A model generated the notes under the pieces. That model worked only from the letters and a program-made list of their open reading frames with translations, was not told the DNA's origin and did not search any database. Positions 32,660 to 40,302 of a DNA stretch of 61,276 bases are shown in pieces. The stretch lies in NCBI GenBank assembly GCA_046091365.1, contig JBJTBM010000021.1, positions 1 through 61,276 on the forward strand, written 5' to 3'. The position numbers and the translations under genes are program-made. Source of the DNA: Casp-actino8 sp046091365. GTDB lineage: Bacteria > Actinomycetota > Acidimicrobiia > Acidimicrobiales > Ilumatobacteraceae. The stretch's first letter is position 1. Each line of letters starts with the position of its first letter.

Positions 32660-33784
32660 GTGAACGATCGCGACATGCAGGAGCGGGCCGAGCGTTGGGC
32701 CAGCACCATGTCGGGTGTTCACGCCGTCGGCGGCATCGTTCTCGCGCACGCCGACTCGTGGGCCGGTAGCGGCGAGCCGGGCGTTCGCGATCGCGCGTCA
32801 CGCGAGGAACGCGAGGACGCCATGCTGTCGCGCCTGGCCTCCCGCGCCGACGGCGCCGGTGACCGCGCCGTCGAGGAGGAGGCCGACCCGTACCGCACCT
32901 GCTTCGAGCGCGACCGCGACCGCATCCTGCACGCACCCGCATTCCGTCGTTTGGCCGGCAAGACCCAGGTGTTCGTCTTCCCCGACGACCATCAACGCAC
33001 CCGACTCACACACGCACTCGAGGTGGCCCAGGTGGCCACCTCGGTGGCCCGACCCCTCGGACTCAACGTGGCTCTGACCGAGGCAATCGCTCTCGGACAC
33101 GACTGCGGCCACGGCCCGGGTGGCCACGCGTCCGAGGATGCGCTCGCTCCGTACGTCGACGGTGGTTTCGATCACGCCGTGTGGGGTGCCGACGTGACAC
33201 TGACCCATCTGAACCTGTGTCGCCAGACCATCGACGGCATCCGCAACCATTCCTGGAGTCGACCTGCTCCGGCCACCCCCGAAGGCGAAGTCGTCAGTTG
33301 GGCCGACCGCATCGCCTACGTGTGCCACGACTTCGAGGACGCAGTCGATGCGCGCATCGTCAGCCCCGAGCAACTTCCGTCGGTGGTGCGGTCCCGGTGC
33401 GGCGACACTCGGACCAGCCAACTCGGAGCATTCATCACCTCGATGATCCGCGCCGCCATGGAAAGCGGACGGGTCGGCATGCTGGCCGCTGAAGCCGAGG
33501 CCTTGGCCGAGTTCCGGCGATTCAACTACGAACAGGTCTACTTGCGTTCGGCGAGCAAGAAACAGGCGGCCGCGGTGATCGACCTGTTGCGCGCCCTCGT
33601 CGAGCGATACATCGCCGAACCCCGACTGCTCCCCAACGGTGCACTTCTGGGCGGCGGCAGCGACGAGGCACGGGCGGCCGCGGTGAGTTATGTCGCAGGG
33701 ATGACCGACCGCTACGCGTGTCGGCAAGGGGTCGCCCTGCTCGGTTGGACCACCGAGCGCCTGCCCCGGGGTATCGACGTCTAG
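32660..33784 (+). CDS. dNTP triphosphohydrolase (HD domain, Dgt-like)
   Basis: Protein of 374 residues. The HD metal site is complete: RLTHALEV, then ALGHDCGHGPGGH and a later Asp in SWADRIAYVCHDFED. RDRDRILHAPAFRRLAGKTQVF near residue 90 is the family opening. It hydrolyses dNTPs to nucleosides and triphosphate, helping to control dNTP pools. About 75 residues precede the conserved domain and are charged and variable. It interrupts the usual rpmA-obg order on the opposite strand. The stop lies 7 nt from that of rpmA. Confidence 0.85.
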   Translation: MNDRDMQERAERWASTMSGVHAVGGIVLAHADSWAGSGEPGVRDRASREEREDAMLSRLASRADGAGDRAVEEEADPYRTCFERDRDRILHAPAFRRLAGKTQVFVFPDDHQRTRLTHALEVAQVATSVARPLGLNVALTEAIALGHDCGHGPGGHASEDALAPYVDGGFDHAVWGADVTLTHLNLCRQTIDGIRNHSWSRPAPATPEGEVVSWADRIAYVCHDFEDAVDARIVSPEQLPSVVRSRCGDTRTSQLGAFITSMIRAAMESGRVGMLAAEAEALAEFRRFNYEQVYLRSASKKQAAAVIDLLRALVERYIAEPRLLPNGALLGGGSDEARAAAVSYVAGMTDRYACRQGVALLGWTTERLPRGIDV

Positions 33785-33791
33785 ATCGAGG

Positions 33792-34046
33792 TCACTCGGC
33801 GGGCAGGACGTCGACGACGCGACGACCCTTGCGCTCACCGAACTTGACGACGCCGTCGACCAATGCGAACAAAGTGTCGTCACCGCCGCGCCCGACGTTC
33901 TTGCCGGGGTGGAACTTGGTGCCGCGCTGACGGACGACGATGGTCCCAGCGGTGATGCTCGTGCCGGCGAAGGCCTTCACGCCGAGGCGCTGTGCGTTGG
34001 AGTCGCGGCCGTTACGGGTCGAACCGCCGCCCTTGGTCTTCGACAT
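33792..34046 (-). CDS. rpmA: 50S ribosomal protein L27
   Basis: Ribosomal protein of 84 residues with the conserved N-terminus KTKGGGSTRNGRDS and the GTIVVRQRGTKFHPG segment. The N-terminal tail reaches the peptidyl-transferase centre. It lacks the cleaved N-terminal extension of Firmicutes. It starts 3 nt after rplU. Confidence 0.95.
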   Translation of the reverse strand: MSKTKGGGSTRNGRDSNAQRLGVKAFAGTSITAGTIVVRQRGTKFHPGKNVGRGGDDTLFALVDGVVKFGERKGRRVVDVLPAE

Positions 34047-34049
34047 GAC

Positions 34050-34361
34050 TCAGCCTTTCGCGATCGAGGTGATCTCGACCACCTGGTAATGCTGACGGTG
34101 ACCGTAGCGGCGACGCTGGTTGGTGCGACGCTTATAGGTGAAGCCGTCGATCTTGGGACCCGACGCCGCACCGACGATGCGACCCGAGACCTTCGATCCG
34201 GACAGCTGGGAGGGCGTGGCCAGAACAGTGTCGCCGTCGACGACCAGCACGGGCGTGAAGTCCACCGTGGCACCGTGTTCGGCGCCGAGGAGTTCGACAT
34301 GCACTTGCTGGCCCTCGGTCACACGGACCTGCTTGCCACCGGTTGCGATCACTGCGTACAT
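34050..34361 (-). CDS. rplU: 50S ribosomal protein L21
   Basis: Ribosomal protein of 103 residues beginning MYAVIATGGKQVRV, the family signature, and including the KRRTNQRRRYGHRQ basic stretch that contacts 23S rRNA. It forms an operon with rpmA and has its own promoter 67 nt into the gap after rne, with a leader of about 5 nt. A hairpin just upstream (34389-34408) encloses the -35 element. Confidence 0.95.
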   Translation of the reverse strand: MYAVIATGGKQVRVTEGQQVHVELLGAEHGATVDFTPVLVVDGDTVLATPSQLSGSKVSGRIVGAASGPKIDGFTYKRRTNQRRRYGHRQHYQVVEITSIAKG

Positions 34362-34372
34362 AGCGAAGCACG

Positions 34373-34401
34373 AGACTACCCGCCCGTCGGGAGCATCCCA
34401 A
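34373..34401 (-). promoter_or_regulatory. rplU-rpmA promoter
   Basis: Minus-strand TTGGGA (34396-34401), 17-bp spacer, TAGTCT (34373-34378), 11 nt before the ATG. The -35 element is the loop of the inverted repeat at 34389-34408. Confidence 0.6.
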
Positions 34402-34408
34402 CGCTCCC
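34389..34408 (-). terminator. Hairpin after rne, overlapping rplU -35 element
   Basis: Inverted repeat GGGAGC / GCTCCC with an 8-nt loop, about 20 nt after the rne stop codon. There is no T-tract, so termination is uncertain; it could instead be a processing signal or an operator around the -35 box. Confidence 0.4.
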
Positions 34409-34428
34409 AACCGGGAAGTCTGCCGAGG

Positions 34429-36375
34429 TCAGAGCAACAAATCGTGGTCGACGAGCACGCCGCGACCCTGACAATCGGGGCACTGCCCGGCGAAGCTCGT
34501 GAGTAGACCCTCCCCGATCCGTTTGCGGGTCATCTCGACGAGACCCAGTTCGGAGATGTCGAACACCTGAGTGCGGGTCTTGTCGCGCGCCAGCGCCGAC
34601 CGGAAGGCCTCCACCACCTTGCGGCGGTTCTCCTTGATCTCCATGTCGATGAAGTCGATGACGATGATCCCGCCGATGTCGCGCAAACGCAATTGGTGGG
34701 CGACTTCCTCGGCCGCCTCCAGGTTGTTCTGGAACACGGTGGTCTCGAGGTTCGACGTCCCCACGTTGCGACCGGTGTTGACGTCGATCACGGTGAGCGC
34801 CTCGGTGTGCTCGATGATGAGTGAGCCACCCGACGGCAACCACACCTTGCGGTCGAGGGCCTTGTGGATTTGTTCGTGCACGTGGTGCTTCTCGAACAGG
34901 GGCAGCCCCTCGACGGCGGGATCGTGGTACTCGACGCGATCGGCCAGTTCGGGGTTGAAGTCCTGCACGTAATCGCGGACGTCCTCGAACAGTTGGCGGT
35001 CATCGATCACGACCCCGCGATACTCGCTGTTGAACTCCTCGCGGATGACCCGGACCGCCAACGGAGGTTCGCGGTACAACAGGGTCGGTCCGCTGGTCTT
35101 CTTGGCCTTGGCCTCGATCTGGTTCCACTGTTCGACGAGTCGCGTCATGTCGGCGCGCAATTCGTGCTCAGTCGCCGTCTCGGCGGCGGTGCGGACGATC
35201 AGACCGTGTTCGTCGGGTTTCACACGATCAAGGATGCTGCGCAAGCGCTTGCGCTCGGCGTCAGGTAGACGCTTGGAGATGCCGTACGTGCGCGAGTTGG
35301 GGATCAGCACCACGAAACGCCCGGGCAGCGACACCTCCTGGGTGAGTCGGGCTCCCTTCACCCCGATCGGGTTCTTGGTGACCTGACACACGATCAACTG
35401 CTTGCCCTTCAGGATCTGCTCGATACGGGGCTGACTGTCGACGATGTCCTCGGCGTCGTATTGCACGTCACCGCGATACAGCACGGCGTTCTTGGGCGTT
35501 CCGATGTCGACGAACGCGGCCTCCATTCCCGGCAAAACATTCTGGACCTTACCCACGTAGATGTTCCCGTGAATCTGGGCCACGTCGTCGGCCGGCCGAC
35601 TGACGTAGTGCTCGATCAGACTGCGTCCTTCGAGTACCGCCACCTGGGTCAGGTTGGGGCGTACCTGCACGCACATCAGGTGCCGTCCTATGGGTCGGCC
35701 GTTGCGCTCGCGACCGCGGCGCCGCTCGACGACATCGGCGTCGGTCGACCGCGGGGCACCACGCTCGTCGGACGAGCCACGACCCCGGCCGTTTCGCCGA
35801 CGCTTCTTGCGACTCGCACCATCGGAATCCGCGGCGCCACCGCTCACCGCGGGTTGCGGATTCTTGGGCGCGCCCTTCGACGGGGCCGTGTCCGACTCGT
35901 CCTGTTGTCCTTTGGGGGACCGTTGTCCTTTGGGGGGCCGCTGACCCTTGGGTCGTGGGCCTCCTGCACGCTGACCACCGGGCATCGTCACCGTCGGGCC
36001 GCTCGAGGGCGGAGCGGGGCGCGTGTCGCCGATCTTGGGTCGGGCCACCACCGCGGCGGCGGCCTCGGCCGACGGCCGACCCTCGCGGGCCGGCTCGGGT
36101 AGTTCGAGCGGATTCCGGTCGACCCCGGAATCGCCAGAGATCACGTCGTTGCCAGAGATCTCGTCGTCATCGGAGACATCGTCGTCATCGAAGACATCGT
36201 CGCCAGACGGTGCCGAGTCGCGCGGACCGGTGGATCCCTGCGGACGGGGCCGATTACGACCTCCGCGCGATCCGCGACGGCGCTTCTTGCGATTCGGGTT
36301 GGGGCTCGACTCAGCGGCGCCCGCAACGGACTCGCTCGCGGGCTCCTCGGACATGGGGGTGTCGTTCGTGGACAT
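34429..36375 (-). CDS. rne: Ribonuclease E/G
   Basis: Endoribonuclease of 648 residues. Residues 1-230 are low-complexity and probably disordered: acidic repeats (about 59-85), Pro/Gly/Lys repeats (135-165) and Arg/Lys clusters, which may bind RNA. An S1 domain follows (about 267-340), then the RNase H-like and DNase I-like catalytic core with the TVIDVNTG and IVIDFIDM acidic motifs. The zinc-link CPDCQGRG is near the C-terminus. The N-terminal rather than C-terminal extension resembles actinobacterial RNase E. Strong ribosome site AAAGGA, 8 nt before ATG. Confidence 0.92.
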   Translation of the reverse strand: MSTNDTPMSEEPASESVAGAAESSPNPNRKKRRRGSRGGRNRPRPQGSTGPRDSAPSGDDVFDDDDVSDDDEISGNDVISGDSGVDRNPLELPEPAREGRPSAEAAAAVVARPKIGDTRPAPPSSGPTVTMPGGQRAGGPRPKGQRPPKGQRSPKGQQDESDTAPSKGAPKNPQPAVSGGAADSDGASRKKRRRNGRGRGSSDERGAPRSTDADVVERRRGRERNGRPIGRHLMCVQVRPNLTQVAVLEGRSLIEHYVSRPADDVAQIHGNIYVGKVQNVLPGMEAAFVDIGTPKNAVLYRGDVQYDAEDIVDSQPRIEQILKGKQLIVCQVTKNPIGVKGARLTQEVSLPGRFVVLIPNSRTYGISKRLPDAERKRLRSILDRVKPDEHGLIVRTAAETATEHELRADMTRLVEQWNQIEAKAKKTSGPTLLYREPPLAVRVIREEFNSEYRGVVIDDRQLFEDVRDYVQDFNPELADRVEYHDPAVEGLPLFEKHHVHEQIHKALDRKVWLPSGGSLIIEHTEALTVIDVNTGRNVGTSNLETTVFQNNLEAAEEVAHQLRLRDIGGIIVIDFIDMEIKENRRKVVEAFRSALARDKTRTQVFDISELGLVEMTRKRIGEGLLTSFAGQCPDCQGRGVLVDHDLLL

Positions 36376-36383
36376 GAAGGTTT

Positions 36384-36389
36384 TCCTTT
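36384..36389 (-). promoter_or_regulatory. Shine-Dalgarno of rne
   Basis: AAAGGA, 8 nt before the ATG. It follows the stop of the upstream gene at once, supporting cotranscription. Confidence 0.6.
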
Positions 36390-36390
36390 C

Positions 36391-37131
36391 TCATGCGCAC
36401 ACCTGAGGGTGCGCAGCGCGGAGGTCGAGCACATCGCTGAGCTCGCCGTTCCGCTCGATCAGTTGGTTGATTCGCAGCACTCGGGTGAGGTGATTCCATG
36501 GTTCGCACCCGGGCACGAGGACTTCGATCAATTCGGTCGGTCGGATTCCCCGGCCGGCCGTGGTGAGCACCGCTTCGATGAGTGTGCCGCGGGACTCATC
36601 GGGCCAGTGCTGCGGCAGAACTCGCTGCTCGTGCAACGGCGCCAGCCCCAATATTCCGGGACGTACGTCGTCGCGACGCTTCTCCCCCTTGCGCTCGCGT
36701 TCGAGCCAGAGCTCGTTCGCGTTCATCACCCGCGACATCGCGGCCTCCACGTCGGGAGAGTCGACGACCATGGCCCAGGTGGTGGCGACCACGTCTTCTT
36801 GCAGGGAGACCTCGGCCGACCCGCACTCGCGAATGCCCGTCACCGCCATGCCCGTGGGCAAGCTCGCGTCGATGCGCTCGGCGATCGCCGCGAGATCGGC
36901 CGCGGTGACACCTGCCGCCTCGTCGAAAGTGACATCGAGCAACTCGCCCACCGACTCGGCCCCGGTCGGCAGGGCCAGACCGAACGCCATACGGGCGCGC
37001 GGGGTGAACCCGGTCGACATCGCCACCGGCACCGCGGCCTTGCGCAAGGTGCGCTCCCAGATGCGGGCCACATCGCGATGACCGGTGAAACGGATCTTGC
37101 CGAGTTTGCAGTAGGTGATGCGCGCTTTCAC
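36391..37131 (-). CDS. TIGR03936 (DUF2344) radical-SAM-linked protein
   Basis: Protein of 246 residues beginning KARITYCKLGKIRFTGHRDV, typical of the DUF2344/TIGR03936 family. Family members occur next to, or fused to, a large radical SAM protein near rne, rplU and rpmA. Function is not established. The GTG start overlaps the radical SAM stop (GTGA, 37128-37131), giving tight coupling. The conserved pairing suggests a complex acting on ribosomes or RNA, which is conjecture. Confidence 0.85.
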   Translation of the reverse strand: MKARITYCKLGKIRFTGHRDVARIWERTLRKAAVPVAMSTGFTPRARMAFGLALPTGAESVGELLDVTFDEAAGVTAADLAAIAERIDASLPTGMAVTGIRECGSAEVSLQEDVVATTWAMVVDSPDVEAAMSRVMNANELWLERERKGEKRRDDVRPGILGLAPLHEQRVLPQHWPDESRGTLIEAVLTTAGRGIRPTELIEVLVPGCEPWNHLTRVLRINQLIERNGELSDVLDLRAAHPQVCA

Positions 37132-39080
37132 GACACCACCAACGCCTTGGGTCGCAACGACACCGGAACCACTCCGCCGCGGCGGAGATCCTGCCCCGTG
37201 CCCTGACTTCCTCCAGCCGGCGGAACCGGCGATGCCACGATGTGCTCGAGACCGTCGCCGGTACACACGCCGCAGTCGTAACATGGCGTCCAACGGCAAT
37301 CCTCGAGTCCGTTCTCGGCCAGCGCCGCGCGCCAGTCCTGCCACAAGAAGTCCCGGTGCAGTCCGGCCGACAGGTGCTGCCACGGCAGTACCTCGCTCTC
37401 GTCCCGGTGGCGCGTGACGTACCAGTCGGGCGAGAGTCCCTCGGCGGCCATGGCATCGAGCCAACGGTCGAGATCGAAGAACTCCGACCATTCCTGGAAC
37501 GTGCCACCGGAGCGCCACACCCGCTCGATCACGGCGCCGACGCGTCGATCGCCCCGACTGGCCAGACCCTCGGCCAACGTCGCCGCCGGATCGTGCCATT
37601 TCACGTGCACTCCCTTGGCTCTGCTGGCCGCCTCGCGAACGAGCCCGATCTTGCGTCGCAGTTCGGGAACACCGTTCTGTCCGAACCATTGGAAGGGCGT
37701 GTGCGCCTTCGGGACGAACCCGCCCACGCTCACCGTGACGCTGGCGCGATTGGTGTGCTTGCGGCCGATCGCCACACAACCCGCGGCGAGGTCGACGATT
37801 CCCTGGGTGTCGACGTCGGTCTCGGTGGGCAAACCGGTGAGGAAATAGAGCTTCATACGCGACCAGCCCGACGAAAACGCCGAGTCGACCGCCCCGTACA
37901 AGTCCTCCTCGGTGATCAACTTGTTGATGACCGTTCGTAATCTCCATGTGCCCGCCTCGGGCGCAAAAGTCAGTCCGCTACGGCGTCCACTGGCGACCTG
38001 GGCCGCCAGACCCACCGTGAATGCGTCCACCCGCAACGACGGGAGGCTCACCGTCGGCGCGCCGCAGGCGGTGGGGTCCGGAACCACGGACCGAACCACC
38101 GACTCGATGCCGCTGAAGTCGGCGGTGGACAACGAGGTCAGGCTCACCTCGTTGTAGCCGGTGCGCTGCAGGCCCTCGCCGATCATCGTTCGCACCTGGT
38201 CGGCCGGACGTTCGCGGACCGGACGGGTGATCATGCCGGCTTGGCAGAAGCGACATCCTCGCGTGCAACCACGGAACACCTCGACCGCGAGACGATCGTG
38301 CACCACCTCGGTGAGCGGCGCCAGCGGACGCTTCGGGTACTGCCACTGACCGAGGTCGGCCACCGTGCGCTTGGTGACGACTTCGGGAACATCGGCGAAC
38401 CGCGGCGTCACGGAGACCACCCGCTCGCCATCGTGGACGACGTCGTAGAGCGAGGGCACGTACACCCCGGCGATGTGCGAGAGTTCGCGCAACACCGCCG
38501 GGCGCGAACCTTCGGTGCGTCCGGACGACTTCCAGGCCCGAACCACCTCGGTGATCTCTCCGATGACCTCCTCACCCTCGCCGAGGACGGCGCAATCGAT
38601 GAAGTCGGCCATGGGTTCGGGATTGAACGCGGCGTGACCACCGATGATCACCAAGGGGTCGTGCGGTCGTCTGTCGGCTGTTCGCACCGGCACCCCGGCC
38701 AGGTCGACCATGTTGAGCACGTTGGTATACACCAACTCGGCCGACACGTTGAAGGCCAAGACATCGAACTCCTCGGCCGGGCGGTGGGTGTCGACCGAGA
38801 ACAACGGGATCCCCTGCTCGCGCAAGAGGGCCTCGAGGTCGACCCACGGTGCGTACGTGCGCTCGGCAACGGCGTCGGGGCGCTCATTCAGGATCTCGTA
38901 GAGGATCTGCAAGCCCTGATTGGGCAGGCCGACCTCGTACACATCGGGGTAAGCGAGCAACCAGGCCACCTTGGCCCGGTCATGTCGGGGCGACACTGCC
39001 CCGTCCTCGCACCCGATGTAGCGGGCTGGTTTGCGCACCCTCGCTAGGAGCGGTTCGAGCCGCGACCAGAGGGATGACAT
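37128..39080 (-). CDS. TIGR03960 radical SAM protein
   Basis: Protein of 650 residues. The N-terminal third is a B12-binding-like fold (GLPNQGLQILYEILN, then GGHAAFNPEP), the radical SAM core starts at about 265 with the cluster motif C272-x3-C276-x2-C279, and the C-terminal part carries another cysteine motif (CYDCGVC at about 611). It should cleave S-adenosylmethionine to start a radical reaction; substrate unknown. It sits between rodA and rne as in other Actinobacteria and Clostridia. ATG is 9 nt after TACACT. The last residues overlap the DUF2344 gene. Confidence 0.88.
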   Translation of the reverse strand: MSSLWSRLEPLLARVRKPARYIGCEDGAVSPRHDRAKVAWLLAYPDVYEVGLPNQGLQILYEILNERPDAVAERTYAPWVDLEALLREQGIPLFSVDTHRPAEEFDVLAFNVSAELVYTNVLNMVDLAGVPVRTADRRPHDPLVIIGGHAAFNPEPMADFIDCAVLGEGEEVIGEITEVVRAWKSSGRTEGSRPAVLRELSHIAGVYVPSLYDVVHDGERVVSVTPRFADVPEVVTKRTVADLGQWQYPKRPLAPLTEVVHDRLAVEVFRGCTRGCRFCQAGMITRPVRERPADQVRTMIGEGLQRTGYNEVSLTSLSTADFSGIESVVRSVVPDPTACGAPTVSLPSLRVDAFTVGLAAQVASGRRSGLTFAPEAGTWRLRTVINKLITEEDLYGAVDSAFSSGWSRMKLYFLTGLPTETDVDTQGIVDLAAGCVAIGRKHTNRASVTVSVGGFVPKAHTPFQWFGQNGVPELRRKIGLVREAASRAKGVHVKWHDPAATLAEGLASRGDRRVGAVIERVWRSGGTFQEWSEFFDLDRWLDAMAAEGLSPDWYVTRHRDESEVLPWQHLSAGLHRDFLWQDWRAALAENGLEDCRWTPCYDCGVCTGDGLEHIVASPVPPAGGSQGTGQDLRRGGVVPVSLRPKALVVS

Positions 39081-39089
39081 GACGACCCG

Positions 39090-39095
39090 AGTGTA
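39090..39095 (-). promoter_or_regulatory. -10 box of radical SAM-DUF2344-rne operon
   Basis: TACACT on the minus strand, 9 nt before the ATG at 39080. The same hexamer and spacing occur before tig. Confidence 0.45.
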
Positions 39096-39138
39096 CCGGC
39101 GACCCGGCGAGTGGGCGGGTCCGGGCTGTGGAAAACCC

Positions 39139-40302
39139 CTACCGGAGGCGCCGCATGTGGACGCTCTCGACGAGGCCGATCATGATCGCGAAGGCGATGA
39201 GCGACGATCCGCCGTAACTGACGAAGGGCAGGGGAACCCCGGTGACGGGCATGATGCCCATGGTCATCCCGATGTTCTGGAAGACGTGCCAGAGCACGAT
39301 CCCGAAGATGCCGGCGCACAGGTAGGCCCCGAAAGTGTCCCGGGCGAGGTTCGCGACCCGCCAGATGCGGAACAGCATCACGCCGAACAGTCCGATCACG
39401 AGCCCGCCGCCGAGCATCCCGAACTGCTCGGCCACCGCCGAGAAGATGAAGTCACTCTGTTGCACCGGGATGAACTTGCCGTTGGTGAGCGGACCCTGCA
39501 GGTACCCCTTTCCGAACCAGCCTCCCGTGGCCACGGCACGCTTGGCGTAGCGAACCTGGAAGACGTACTGCTGGAGACTCTCCTCGGTGGAGTTCTGGTT
39601 GATAAAGGCCTCGATGCGTCGCAGCTGGTATCGATCGACGATGCCGGCGATGATAGCCGCGGCGATGGTGGCCACGGTGAGCATCGAGATGAGCAACAGG
39701 TAGCGCAGTTTGGCTCCCGCCATCACGAGCACGCAGATGGCGCCGACGATCATCACGAACGCCGAGCCGAGGTCGGGCTGCACGATGGTCAAGGCCACCG
39801 GCACGCCCACGATCAGGAGCCCGTTGATGAACTGGCCGTAGCTGATCGACGATTCCCGAGACTCGCTGTAGTAGGCGGCCAGGGCCACCAGGACCGCCGG
39901 CTTGGCGAACTCGGCCGGCTGGAACGCGATCGGACCGAAGTCGAAGGAGAGTCGCGCACCCCCACGAAGAGCCCCCGCCGAGAGCACCAGGACGAGCGCG
40001 ATCAGGGACACGCCGTAGAGGAAGTAGGCGCGGTCGTTCAACATCGTGTAGTCGAACGACATGACCACGGCGAGCACGATCGCCGCGACGATCAAGAAGA
40101 CGACCTGCCGGGTGGCGAACCAGTACGGATCGCCGTCGACCTTCCAGAAGGTCGCGCTGTAGATGGAGAACGCGCCGATGATGCCCAGGATCACGACGCT
40201 CGTCAGGAGAGCCCAGTCGATGTTGCGCTGGGGCGACCCCAGGCTCGACCGGATGTTGCCGAGGCCACTGTCGGGACGGCGACGCATGATCGGAAGGGCC
40301 AT
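39139..40302 (-). CDS. rodA: Rod-shape SEDS glycosyltransferase RodA
   Basis: Membrane protein of 387 residues with about ten helices. A cytoplasmic N-terminus of about 30 residues precedes the NIDWALLTSVVILGIIGAFSIYSAT segment; the IQPDLGSAFV segment and the C-terminal MGIMPVTGVPLPFVSYGGSS signature are those of SEDS proteins. It polymerises peptidoglycan glycan strands with PBP2 for side-wall growth. The ATG shares one base with the mrdA stop (TGATG at 40300-40304), so the two are translationally coupled. Confidence 0.93.
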   Translation of the reverse strand: MALPIMRRRPDSGLGNIRSSLGSPQRNIDWALLTSVVILGIIGAFSIYSATFWKVDGDPYWFATRQVVFLIVAAIVLAVVMSFDYTMLNDRAYFLYGVSLIALVLVLSAGALRGGARLSFDFGPIAFQPAEFAKPAVLVALAAYYSESRESSISYGQFINGLLIVGVPVALTIVQPDLGSAFVMIVGAICVLVMAGAKLRYLLLISMLTVATIAAAIIAGIVDRYQLRRIEAFINQNSTEESLQQYVFQVRYAKRAVATGGWFGKGYLQGPLTNGKFIPVQQSDFIFSAVAEQFGMLGGGLVIGLFGVMLFRIWRVANLARDTFGAYLCAGIFGIVLWHVFQNIGMTMGIMPVTGVPLPFVSYGGSSLIAFAIMIGLVESVHMRRLR

